Positions 1-7,967 of a DNA stretch of 64,000 nucleotides are shown here, piece after piece (the first letter of the stretch is position 1; each line of letters opens with the position of its first letter). The stretch covers positions 124,001 to 188,000 of the forward strand of contig CAZSFD010000001.1 in NCBI GenBank assembly GCA_964606085.1, in the 5' to 3' direction. The stretch comes from CAIQJJ01 sp964606085. Lineage in GTDB: Bacteria > Chloroflexota > Anaerolineae > Anaerolineales > UBA4823. The notes beneath the pieces were generated by a model. It did no database searches. It saw only the letters and a list, made by a program, of their open reading frames with translations, and had not been told where the DNA came from. The position numbers and the translations under genes were made by a program.

Positions 1-90
1 TTGATTGGCTTCAGGCAAGCCTGTCGAAAGCAATGCTGGTTGATCCTGTCGAAACCATAAGCTTGAAGCTGACAAAACACGCTCAAAATA

Positions 91-127
91 AAAAGCCCGC
101 GCTGGTTGTGCGCCAGCGCGGGCTTTT
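91..127. terminator. bidirectional rho-independent terminator
   Basis: A perfect 15-bp stem (arms 91-105 and 113-127, GC-rich core AGCCCGCGCTGG) encloses a 7-nt loop and is flanked by A and T runs on both sides, so it can work in either direction. It lies directly beyond the stop of the minus-strand HD-GYP gene. Bases 1-90 hold no supported gene; a short open frame ending in TAA at 58-60 could be the tail of an upstream gene, but there is nothing to identify it. Confidence 0.85.
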
Positions 128-151
128 TGGTTTTTGATTGCCAACCAACCC

Positions 152-727
152 TCACACCTCGCCGCCTACCAGCCGCAAGGCCGCAACCACATCGGGGTCA
201 AAAGCCTTGCCAGCGCGCAGTTGCATGGCGTCCAGCACATCCAGCGTCGTCCACAAAGGTTTGTACACCTGTTCACTGAGCAGGCCGTCGTAGGCTTCGA
301 CCACGGCGCAGATGCGCGCCAGGAGTGGAATAGCCTCGCCGTGCAAACCATGTGGGTAGCCGCTGCCATCCCAACGTTCGTGGTGCAGTTCGATGATGGA
401 TATAACCGGCTCAAAACAGGGGTAGTTCTTGAGCAGCCCGGCCCCAATCGAAGGGTGCTGGCGCATCACCTGCCACTCGATGCCATTCAACGGGCCAGGT
501 TTGAGCAGGATGTCATCGGGAACACCGATTTTGCCGATGTCGTGCAGCAGGCTGCCCACACGCAAGGTGAGCAGGTCTGCTTCGCCCAGGCCCATCTGCT
601 GGCCGATGGCTACCGATACATTCGCCACGCGATGGCTGTGTCCGGCGGTTGCTTCGTCGCGCAGTCCCAGGGCGTTGATCAAGATATCGGTCAGTGGGCC
701 ATACAGTTCGTCACATGAGATGGTCAT
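152..727 (-). CDS. HD-GYP domain protein (putative cyclic-di-GMP phosphodiesterase)
   Basis: A protein of about 191 residues that is almost entirely one HD-GYP domain. Visible motifs are HSHRVA, the metal-binding HDIGKIGVPD, the HHERWDGSGYP block that contains the GYP signature, and a late ARICAVVEAYD block. The family hydrolyses c-di-GMP or related dinucleotides. The usual DAYDAMT..RPY motif is degenerate here (VEAYDGLLSEQVYKP), so activity is not certain. No receiver or sensor domain is fused, which makes it a free-standing catalytic domain. The start at 727 is preferred over the upstream in-frame ATG at 754 because a GGGAGG ribosome site lies 5 nt before it. Its stop is followed by the terminator at 91-127. 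Confidence 0.85.
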   Translation of the reverse strand: MTISCDELYGPLTDILINALGLRDEATAGHSHRVANVSVAIGQQMGLGEADLLTLRVGSLLHDIGKIGVPDDILLKPGPLNGIEWQVMRQHPSIGAGLLKNYPCFEPVISIIELHHERWDGSGYPHGLHGEAIPLLARICAVVEAYDGLLSEQVYKPLWTTLDVLDAMQLRAGKAFDPDVVAALRLVGGEV

Positions 728-758
728 TCGAGCCTCCCTTTCAGCTTTTACCACTTTG

Positions 759-1823
759 CTAACTTACCCATTGGCTCATTTGCCGCTCTAGCTGCTGCGC
801 TTCATCGGACGTCAGCGCGCCGATTTCATATTCGCAGGAGAAAACCGCCCCCCCGGGCAGGTCGCGCACGGCGCCTTTTTGCCGTTCGGCGGTGTAACCG
901 GTCACGCCAGCGGTGCCGGCCTCAAAGCCAAGCGCATCCTGGTCGGGGGTGCGGCAAATCCAGCGCACGCCGATATTCAGCTCGCTGGGGCGGTGGCGCA
1001 TGTAGTCGGCGCTGCCGTCAGGATGCACCTGCATGGCATGGGCCCAACCATCGGCGTCGGTCTGGTAGGCGGGGAAGAAGACCACTTCGGGGTCGAAGGC
1101 CAGGCCGGGCTTGAGGATGAGGTGCTTTTCGGGGTGGGCGGCTAAATCTTGAATGAACTCAGCATAGCCGGGTTGCAGGGCGGCGTGAGAAGGCAATTGG
1201 GTGCGCACTTTCATGTGATCGGGGTCGCAGGGCGTACTGTACACCAGGCGGCCATGGTCCACCGGGCGGAAATTGGCATGGACGAGGTACATCAGCGGCA
1301 TGGGGCTGTTCTTCAGGTTGGTGATCTTCATCCCCACGCGCAACAAAGCCGACCCGGCAGCCAGTGTCAGATGGGGTTCGGCCAGGTAGTTGGCGCTGAA
1401 GGCGCGTGTGTGGCGGTAAGCGCCGCCCAGGGTGATGAAACCTTCGCCAACCTGGATAAAGGCAGTTTGGTAAGGAGCGTTGGGCAGTTCGCCATGCAAG
1501 GGGTGCTGATCGCCTGGGCCAGGCGACCCCATGGCCAGCGCGCCGCAGTGCTGTAAAAATCCCCCGAAGGTAGCGAGAAATTCTTGCGTGGGATAAGGCT
1601 GGTCGAACATAGATTTCATCGTCAGCCGCCGCCCACGCAACGTGGCATCCCAAATATGCTGGCCCTGGAAGGGCAGCACCACCAACTCGCCCAGGCTGTT
1701 CTTCAGCCGCAAGGCGCACACGCCTGATGAATAGCGGAACGTGGCGGCGGTTAATTCGCCGTGTTCGAGCAGTAAGGTCTCTTTTTCGCTGAATTGGGCC
1801 GGCGAGAGATGGACTTTTGTCAT
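759..1823 (-). CDS. DUF4432 family aldose-1-epimerase-like protein
   Basis: A 354-residue protein of the galactose-mutarotase-like fold, assigned to the DUF4432 group from the pattern LPFQGQHIWD, HGELPNAPYQ and the late GxRWICRTPDQDALGFE region. Such proteins bind sugars or sugar acids in a beta-sandwich, and most lack a proven reaction. There is no signal peptide, so it should be cytoplasmic. The start is supported by AGGAG 7 nt upstream. It is divergent from the glycosidase-like gene at 1909, with a palindrome between them, which suggests shared control of one sugar pathway. Family placement is fairly firm; substrate is unknown. Confidence 0.75.
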   Translation of the reverse strand: MTKVHLSPAQFSEKETLLLEHGELTAATFRYSSGVCALRLKNSLGELVVLPFQGQHIWDATLRGRRLTMKSMFDQPYPTQEFLATFGGFLQHCGALAMGSPGPGDQHPLHGELPNAPYQTAFIQVGEGFITLGGAYRHTRAFSANYLAEPHLTLAAGSALLRVGMKITNLKNSPMPLMYLVHANFRPVDHGRLVYSTPCDPDHMKVRTQLPSHAALQPGYAEFIQDLAAHPEKHLILKPGLAFDPEVVFFPAYQTDADGWAHAMQVHPDGSADYMRHRPSELNIGVRWICRTPDQDALGFEAGTAGVTGYTAERQKGAVRDLPGGAVFSCEYEIGALTSDEAQQLERQMSQWVS

Positions 1824-1836
1824 AAGATGCTCCTGC

Positions 1837-1878
1837 TTGGTTACTTTGGGAAAGTTACGTTAGAATTGGGTTAATTCT
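1837..1878 (+). promoter_or_regulatory. candidate promoter and palindrome between divergent genes
   Basis: A possible sigma70 promoter reads TTGGTT (1837-1842), an 18-nt spacer and TAGAAT (1861-1866), pointing to the gene at 1909. A palindrome with arms AGAATT (1862-1867) and AATTCT (1873-1878) overlaps the -10 box and could be a regulator site for both divergent genes. Only sequence pattern supports this. Confidence 0.4.
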
Positions 1879-1908
1879 ACCCCCTTTTACCCTGCGGAAC
1901 ACAAAGAG

Positions 1909-2976
1909 ATGAAAACGACCATCGCTATCGAAAACCAACAATTTCACATCAACGGCCAGCCCGTGTACGCCGGGCGCGAACACGCCGGGCGCAAGATCGA
2001 GGGCCTGCTGTTCAACACGCGCATGGTGCAGGCCACCTTCGACGACGAAAACCCCGCCACCGCCCTTCACTGGCGCTACCCCGATACGGGTGTGTGGGAC
2101 GCCGACCGCAACACCGCCGAATTTTGCGCCGCCCTGCCCGAATACGCCCGCCACGGCGTACTGGGCGTGACGGTGGGGCTGCAAGGCGGCGGTTCGATCT
2201 ACACCCCCGCCATCTACGACCACTACCTCAACTCCGCCTTCACGCCGGCGGGTGAACTCAAACCCGCCTACTTTGAGCGCCTGCGCCGGGTGCTGCACGC
2301 CGCCGATGAAGCCGGGGTGATCGTCATTGTCAACTATTTCTACTGGAAGCAATCGGCGCGCCTGTTGGGCGATGCCGCCGTGCGCCGCGCCACCGAAGTG
2401 GCGACCGATTGGCTGCTAAACTCTGGCTACACGAACATCCTGGTAGACGTGATGAACGAATGCGGTGATTGGTGGGGCGGCTTACACTCGCAACTGACCA
2501 CCACCCGCATCCACGAACTGATCGAAATCGTCCAGCACACCACGCGCCACGGGCGGCGGCTGCTGGTTGGCGCCAGCACCGGCGGCGGCGATGAGTTGCC
2601 GCGCGGCCGCTGGCAAGAAGTGGAAGATTTCCACATGCCGCACGGCAACGGCTGCCACCCGCCCCAACTGCGCGCCAAGCTGCAAAAACTCAAAGCCAGC
2701 GACGATTTTCGCCGCAAGCCGCGCCCGATCCTGGTCAACGAAGACACCATCTTCACCGACAACCTGGAAGCCTGCGTGGATGAGTACGTTTCGTGGGGCT
2801 TCTACTGCCAGGGCTTCGGCTGCGACTACACCGACCGCATGGATTGGAAAGCGCATGGGCGCGAAACCCGCTACGAAGAACTGAGCGGCTTTCAGACACT
2901 GCCGGTGAATTGGGGCATCCACACGCCTGAAAAGCGCCCATTTTTTGAGCGAGTTAAGGAAATTACAGGAATGTAA
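1909..2976 (+). CDS. putative glycoside hydrolase (TIM-barrel, GH5-like)
   Basis: A 355-residue cytoplasmic protein without signal peptide. Features consistent with a retaining TIM-barrel glycosidase are VDVMNECGDWW, whose Asn-Glu pair would place the acid/base after strand 4, and PILVNEDTIF, whose Glu could be the nucleophile after strand 7. The N-terminus (FHINGQPVYAGREHAGRKIEGLLFN) is typical of uncharacterised glycosidase-like proteins in sugar-utilisation clusters. It is the first gene of the + strand run. The next gene starts 3 nt after its stop, although that gene belongs to a restriction system. The fold is inferred from motifs; the substrate cannot be read. Confidence 0.6.
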   Translation: MKTTIAIENQQFHINGQPVYAGREHAGRKIEGLLFNTRMVQATFDDENPATALHWRYPDTGVWDADRNTAEFCAALPEYARHGVLGVTVGLQGGGSIYTPAIYDHYLNSAFTPAGELKPAYFERLRRVLHAADEAGVIVIVNYFYWKQSARLLGDAAVRRATEVATDWLLNSGYTNILVDVMNECGDWWGGLHSQLTTTRIHELIEIVQHTTRHGRRLLVGASTGGGDELPRGRWQEVEDFHMPHGNGCHPPQLRAKLQKLKASDDFRRKPRPILVNEDTIFTDNLEACVDEYVSWGFYCQGFGCDYTDRMDWKAHGRETRYEELSGFQTLPVNWGIHTPEKRPFFERVKEITGM

Positions 2977-2979
2977 GTC

Positions 2980-4128
2980 ATGGCTTTTGAATCGGTTGAC
3001 CAATTACAAAAAATCCTTGCCCATGCTGTGTTTCACTATACCCAGGATGCCAAAAAAGCATCTGGGCGTGCGTTGGGTACGCTTGTAGAAATTATCACTT
3101 TTTACCTGTTGAAGACATGGGGTTTTGAAGACTCGATTGCCATTGAACGCGCCTTGCCAGAATATGGGAATGCGGAGATTTCGCACAATGTGGAATACTC
3201 GTTGCACCCAACCCTGGAGAAGTTCACAATCGCTCTGCCAGACCAGTTGCCCCTCACATCCACACGGATCATCAGCCGCCTTAAGGCCGATCAACAGCTT
3301 GATTGGACTGGTTTCACCAAAACAGGCAACACCTTGCTGAACAGTTCTAAGGTCCTCAGAAATGCCTGCACCCTCGCCAATCGAAATGAGCCGTATCCAT
3401 CGCTACTCATGGCCAATTTGTTACCTGGAGATAGCTATCGCATCCAGGTGATTGAACAATATGCCCGACCTTTTGCGATTTTTGAGTGTAAACGCGTTGG
3501 CGTTGAAGAAGGCACCCGTAAAGGGCCGCAAACGATTGAAAAGGCCAAACAAGGGGCGTATGTGGCAAGGAGTAGTTCTTCCTTGCAAAAAATTCGTATG
3601 CCATCTGGGGAGTTAGCCGGCTTAATTTATAAGCCCGATGGTGAGCTCTATACCAAAACCTACTCATCCTTAGTTGCCGAGGTGATTGCATCTCATCAAG
3701 CTGAGTTGCTGAGCGATTTTGTGTTAACAGTGGGGGTCGTCAGTAACCACGGCAACTGGTTTACATCCGATAACCACAACAAAGAACTCAAGGTTTTAGC
3801 GCAATCATACGATTGGCTATTGTTCCTCACCGATGAAGGGCTGGCAGAATTCATTACACAAGTGCTGCTCAAACCAGATGGCGCACTCCAATCAGCCAAA
3901 AGAGCTTTTTTATCCAGCTACACGGCAGGCAAGAAAAAGAATCTGTTTACAAAAGTTCAAATGGATTTCGAAGCCAACCAGGCATTGCTCGATTACTTTT
4001 CGGAGCATCTTGCAAGAATCGAGCAGTGGTTCAATCCAATTTCTCCGCGCCAAAGGTCAATTCAAGAACTAAAGCTGCAATTATCCACCTTGCACAATAA
4101 AAATTGGAAAGCCGTTCATTCCCTATGA
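2980..4128 (+). CDS. putative type II restriction endonuclease, PD-(D/E)XK-like
   Basis: A 382-residue protein with no recognised named family. The central stretch FAIFECKRVGVEEG followed by KGPQTIEKAKQGAYVA contains a Glu-x-Lys pair on a predicted strand, as in PD-(D/E)XK nucleases, and similar ECKRVG blocks occur in restriction enzymes. The assignment rests mainly on the methyltransferase gene that overlaps it by ATGA (4125-4128). The gene starts 3 nt after the glycosidase stop, with an AGGA upstream. Its base and codon use are visibly more AT-rich than its neighbours, which suggests transfer. An alternative is a non-catalytic partner of the methyltransferase. Confidence 0.6.
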   Translation: MAFESVDQLQKILAHAVFHYTQDAKKASGRALGTLVEIITFYLLKTWGFEDSIAIERALPEYGNAEISHNVEYSLHPTLEKFTIALPDQLPLTSTRIISRLKADQQLDWTGFTKTGNTLLNSSKVLRNACTLANRNEPYPSLLMANLLPGDSYRIQVIEQYARPFAIFECKRVGVEEGTRKGPQTIEKAKQGAYVARSSSSLQKIRMPSGELAGLIYKPDGELYTKTYSSLVAEVIASHQAELLSDFVLTVGVVSNHGNWFTSDNHNKELKVLAQSYDWLLFLTDEGLAEFITQVLLKPDGALQSAKRAFLSSYTAGKKKNLFTKVQMDFEANQALLDYFSEHLARIEQWFNPISPRQRSIQELKLQLSTLHNKNWKAVHSL

Positions 4129-4787
4129 CTGCTGGACGACAAGTAATTAGCAAAAAGAAAGACTGGGGAACCCCTCAGAAATATGTTGATGCCGTCAAAG
4201 AAGTGTTTGGTGGCATCGTTCACCTCGATCCCTGCTCAAGCCCGTTTTCAATCGTGAATGCCCAGGTAGAGTACACCCTGCCCGCTCACAATGGTCTCAT
4301 TGAGTCCTGGGATTTTCCCACGATATATGTCAATCCCCCCTATGGCAATGACACAAAACGGGGTACAACGATCAAACACTGGCTTTGCAAATGCGAGGAA
4401 GCTCACCGTATTCACCAATCGGAAGTCCTGGCTTTAGTTCCCGTGGCGACCAACACAGGTCATTGGAAAGAATACGTTTACGGAAAAGCCACTGGCATTT
4501 GCTTTTTGTATGACACACGGCTGCGCTTTCTGGTTGATGGCAGAGATGAAGGGAAAGGCGCGCCCATGTCGTGCGCGATGATTTATTGGGGAGAACATTT
4601 TGAACGTTTTTTTGAAGTGTTCATCCGTCACGGAGCGGTTGTAGATGTACGCAACCTGAGTGGTATCAAAATCGGTGAAGCGAACGGAAATGGCAATTCA
4701 CATCACCCACGCACCAGGTCTGGAATGGGTCAAAAGTCAACAGATCAACAAGCAACCACGCCCCAACAGGCGCGGTTATTTGAATAA
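4125..4787 (+). CDS. DNA N6-adenine methyltransferase (phage-type Dam family)
   Basis: A 220-residue protein of the phage Dam-like adenine methyltransferase family. It has the DWGTPQKYVD opening seen in that family, LDPCSSP near residues 34-40, and the catalytic NPPY motif at residues 70-73. It should methylate adenine in the site cut by the upstream nuclease. The start at 4125 is chosen because its ATGA overlaps the nuclease stop, implying coupled translation; an in-frame TTG at 4104 has no ribosome site. The C-terminal tail of about 40 residues is low-complexity. Composition is AT-rich like the nuclease gene, so the pair looks like one acquired cassette. Confidence 0.8.
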   Translation: MTAGRQVISKKKDWGTPQKYVDAVKEVFGGIVHLDPCSSPFSIVNAQVEYTLPAHNGLIESWDFPTIYVNPPYGNDTKRGTTIKHWLCKCEEAHRIHQSEVLALVPVATNTGHWKEYVYGKATGICFLYDTRLRFLVDGRDEGKGAPMSCAMIYWGEHFERFFEVFIRHGAVVDVRNLSGIKIGEANGNGNSHHPRTRSGMGQKSTDQQATTPQQARLFE

Positions 4788-4803
4788 CACAAGGAAAAAA
4801 ACA

Positions 4804-5889
4804 ATGAACGAACTCACCGGCAAAGAACGCATCACCAATATCCTCCAACGCCAGCCCGTAGACCGCATCGGCATCTTCGAGCATTTCTGGAGCGACACCT
4901 ACAAAGCCTGGGCCGATAAGGGCCACCTGCAAGATGGCGAAAGCTACGAAGACCACTTCGGCTACGACATGCAGCTTTTTTGGAGCTTCAACACCGTGGC
5001 CGATCTCGATTTCGTCCCTGAAACCGTCGAAGAAACCGACGAGACGATCTTACAACGTGACGGCAATGGGGCGCTGCTGCGGCGTCACAAGCTCCACGAC
5101 GCCACCCCCGAACATGTGGATTTCGCCGTCAAAGACCGCACCGCCTGGGAAGAACTGATCAAACCCAAGCTCACCCCTGACCGACGGCGCATCAACTTCG
5201 CAGGCTACCGCGAAGCCAAAAAGCAGGCCGCCGCCGCCAACCGCTTCTTCTGCTGGAGTGGCGTCAACGTCTTCGAGATGATGCACCCGGTGGCCGGCCA
5301 TCAATACATGCTGATGGGCATGGCCTCCGACCCCGATTGGGTGCGCGATATGGTAGACACCTATGCCACCTTGACCGTGCAACTGCAAGAAATTCTCTTC
5401 GCCGAAGAAGGCTATCCCGATGGCATCTGGTTTTACGAGGACATGGGCTACAAGCAGCACCCCTTCATGTCGCCGCGCATGTACAAGAACATCGTCCAGC
5501 CCGGCCACAAATTGACCATAGATTGGGCACACAGCAAGGGCCTGCCGGTGATCATGCACTCGTGCGGCTATGTGGCCCCGCTGCTGCCTGGCATGATGGA
5601 AGCGGGGATAGACGCCTTGCAGGTGATCGAGGTCAAAGCCGGCATGGATCTGGTTGATCTCTACCAAAAATATGGCGAACGCCTTTCCTTCATCGGCGGC
5701 ATTGATGTGCGCTGCCTGTACAACAACGACAAAGCCGAAATTGACCGCGAACTCGAAGCCAAAATCCCCATCGTCAAGGGGCATTACGGCTATGTGCTGC
5801 ACAGCGATCACTCCATCCCCAATAATGTAGAGCATGATGTGTACCAATACTTTGTGGAGAAGGGGTTAGCATTGGGAAAGTACGCTTGA
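4804..5889 (+). CDS. uroporphyrinogen decarboxylase (UroD) family protein
   Basis: A 361-residue member of the UroD/MtaA superfamily. It carries the His-x-Cys motif MHSCGYV of the zinc-binding methyltransferase branch (methylcobamide-type), rather than the Arg-rich heme-pathway signature. Members found in sugar clusters are uncharacterised and often labelled uroporphyrinogen decarboxylase. The start at 4804 is chosen over an in-frame start at 4660 because AAGGA lies upstream and homologous sequence begins at MNELTGKERI. It is followed 28 nt later by an oxidoreductase gene, so the run at 1909-7952 was probably one catabolic operon before the restriction cassette entered. Confidence 0.75.
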   Translation: MNELTGKERITNILQRQPVDRIGIFEHFWSDTYKAWADKGHLQDGESYEDHFGYDMQLFWSFNTVADLDFVPETVEETDETILQRDGNGALLRRHKLHDATPEHVDFAVKDRTAWEELIKPKLTPDRRRINFAGYREAKKQAAAANRFFCWSGVNVFEMMHPVAGHQYMLMGMASDPDWVRDMVDTYATLTVQLQEILFAEEGYPDGIWFYEDMGYKQHPFMSPRMYKNIVQPGHKLTIDWAHSKGLPVIMHSCGYVAPLLPGMMEAGIDALQVIEVKAGMDLVDLYQKYGERLSFIGGIDVRCLYNNDKAEIDRELEAKIPIVKGHYGYVLHSDHSIPNNVEHDVYQYFVEKGLALGKYA

Positions 5890-5917
5890 AGCAGGCGGTT
5901 AGATTAAGGAAACAGTC

Positions 5918-6934
5918 ATGACCACTCAACTTTCCATCGGCATTCTCGGCACCGGCTTTGCCGGCGTTCACGCTGAACGGCTCGCCAAACTGGATGATGT
6001 GAAAATCACCGCCGTCTGGGGGCGCACGCTTGCAAAGGCGCACGCCTTCAACGAAAAATTTGGCCTGACCGCTGCCGCCTTCGACGATTTCGACGCCATG
6101 CTGGCGCAGGCCAAATTCGACGCCCTGTATGTCTGCCTGCCGCCGCACGCCCACCACGGGCAGGTGGAAAAGGCCGCTGAGCGCGGCATCCACCTGTTTT
6201 TGGAGAAACCCATCGCCTACGATGTGGCACGCGCCGAAAGCCAGGCGGCAGCCATCGAAAAGGCCGGCGTGGTCAGTCTGGTGGGCTATCTCAGCCGCTA
6301 CCGCCAGAGCGTGGAAGCCTTCAAAGGGCTGATCGACTCCGGGGCCGCCGGGCAGCCCACGCAGTTCCAGGGGCGCTACTGGACGAACATGCTCGGCCCG
6401 GATTGGTGGCGGCGTTTCGACAGTTCGCATGGGCAGGTCTTCGAGCAGGTCATCCACGTCTACGATATGGCGCTGCATCTGCTCGGCGAGCCAGAGAGCG
6501 CGTGCGCCTTCGCCGATAACCTGGTTCACCGCCACATCGCCGATTACACCATCGAAGATACTTCCGCAGCGATCATCCGCTTCAAAAATGGGGCCATCGC
6601 CAGCATCGTGGGGTCAAATTCGGCTATGCCGAGGCATTACCTGGCCGATTTCCGCGCCGTGTGTGAACGCGCCGCCCTCGATTACCACTCCACCGGGCAG
6701 GAATGGGTCACCCCGCCGAGCGCCACCCTGTACCGGTACGAAGGCGAGCAAGTGACGAGTAACGAGTTTGTCGAAACGCGTGACCCCTACCTGGCAGAGA
6801 CGCTCGAATTTTTGGCCGCCATCCGCGGGCAGGCCGCGCCGCGTGCGCCGGTGCAGGCGGGTGTGATGGGCGTGCGGCTGGTCAGCGCGGTACTCGAATC
6901 GGCGGCCCACAACGGCCAGCCTATCCGCATCTAA
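5918..6934 (+). CDS. Gfo/Idh/MocA family NAD(P)-dependent oxidoreductase
   Basis: A 338-residue oxidoreductase with an N-terminal Rossmann fold (GILGTGFAGVHAERL), the family EKP motif (FLEKPIAYDVA) that supplies the catalytic lysine, and a C-terminal alpha/beta substrate domain that includes HVYDMALHLLG. Family members oxidise or reduce sugars, inositols or their acids. It starts with AAGGA 9 nt upstream and lies between the UroD-like gene and a 2-hydroxyacid dehydrogenase gene with 13-28 nt gaps, so it belongs to the same operon. Substrate is not readable. Confidence 0.88.
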   Translation: MTTQLSIGILGTGFAGVHAERLAKLDDVKITAVWGRTLAKAHAFNEKFGLTAAAFDDFDAMLAQAKFDALYVCLPPHAHHGQVEKAAERGIHLFLEKPIAYDVARAESQAAAIEKAGVVSLVGYLSRYRQSVEAFKGLIDSGAAGQPTQFQGRYWTNMLGPDWWRRFDSSHGQVFEQVIHVYDMALHLLGEPESACAFADNLVHRHIADYTIEDTSAAIIRFKNGAIASIVGSNSAMPRHYLADFRAVCERAALDYHSTGQEWVTPPSATLYRYEGEQVTSNEFVETRDPYLAETLEFLAAIRGQAAPRAPVQAGVMGVRLVSAVLESAAHNGQPIRI

Positions 6935-6947
6935 AGGACATCCAAAT

Positions 6948-7952
6948 ATGAATCTCTTGATCAACCTTCCCCCCACTTTCTTCACCCACCCACAACTCAC
7001 CGGGCATTTCGCCCGCCTGGAAGCGCTGGCGACTGCCGTGCGCCATACCTCGCACAACACCACCGATGAAATCATGGCCGACCTGCCCTGGGCCGAGGCG
7101 GTGATCATGTGGGCCTGGCCGGGTTTCGGCGAGGCCGAACTGGCGCATTGCCCCAACCTGAAATTCCTCGGGCAGATCAACACCACCCAGAAGCATGTCA
7201 AAGCCTGTCTGGCGAAGGGCATTGCCATCAGCGAGGTGCGCCATGCCTGGTCGCCGGCGGTGGCTGAAATGGCGCTGACGCTGATGCTGGCCGGGCTGCG
7301 CCGCACCAGCACCTTCCACAAGCAAATGTGGCAGGGCAGCGAACCCTGGGTGAACGACTTCCCCGCCGATATTGACCCGCTCGAACGGCAGCTCACCGGG
7401 CGGTCGGTGGGCATCGTGGGGTTTGGCGGCATCGGCCAGCGCCTGGCGCAACTGCTCGCCCCGTTCGATGTCACCTTGCGAATTTATGACCCCTTCCTGC
7501 CGGCTGCCGTGAGCGATTCGTTCGGAGCGCAACCGGTTTCGGTGATGGAACTGGTGCGCGCGAGCGATGTGGTGGTGCTGTGCGCCGCCAACAACGAAGG
7601 GGCGCGTCACCTGCTGGGGGCGGAGGAAATCGCGGCCCTGCGCCCAGACGCCGTACTCGTCAACGTGGGGCGCTCGATGCTGGTGGATATGCCCGCCCTG
7701 CAGGCGCGCCTGGCACAGACCCCCAGCCTGACCGCCATGCTGGATGTCTTCGATACCGAACCGCTCGAAACCGATCATCCCCTGCGCCAACTGCCAAATG
7801 CCTGCCTCACGCCGCACCGCGCCGGGGGCATTTTGGCTTCGGTGGAACGCGCCCTCGATTGGCTGACCAACGACCTCGCCGCCTTCCAGCAGGGCCGCCC
7901 GCTGAAATACGCCGTCACCGAGCGCATGCTGGCGAGTTTTCCAGAAGGATAG
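6948..7952 (+). CDS. D-isomer-specific 2-hydroxyacid dehydrogenase
   Basis: A 334-residue NAD(P)-dependent dehydrogenase. It has the nucleotide-binding GRSVGIVGFGGIGQRLAQ stretch, a following acidic DPF, the VNVGRSMLVD block with the substrate-binding arginine region, the late DVFDTEPL block with the catalytic glutamate, and the active-site histidine in LTPHRAGG. It would interconvert a 2-keto acid and a D-2-hydroxy acid in the cytoplasm. The ribosome site AAAGGA precedes the start. It closes the sugar-catabolic run and is followed 15 nt later by a lipoprotein gene. Confidence 0.88.
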   Translation: MNLLINLPPTFFTHPQLTGHFARLEALATAVRHTSHNTTDEIMADLPWAEAVIMWAWPGFGEAELAHCPNLKFLGQINTTQKHVKACLAKGIAISEVRHAWSPAVAEMALTLMLAGLRRTSTFHKQMWQGSEPWVNDFPADIDPLERQLTGRSVGIVGFGGIGQRLAQLLAPFDVTLRIYDPFLPAAVSDSFGAQPVSVMELVRASDVVVLCAANNEGARHLLGAEEIAALRPDAVLVNVGRSMLVDMPALQARLAQTPSLTAMLDVFDTEPLETDHPLRQLPNACLTPHRAGGILASVERALDWLTNDLAAFQQGRPLKYAVTERMLASFPEG

Positions 7953-7967
7953 CGGTAACCAATAACG

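Noticed and set aside
4804..5889. Heme-pathway uroporphyrinogen decarboxylase (hemE)
   Set aside because: No other heme genes are nearby, and the HSCG zinc motif with a sugar-gene context points to the methyltransferase-like branch of the superfamily.
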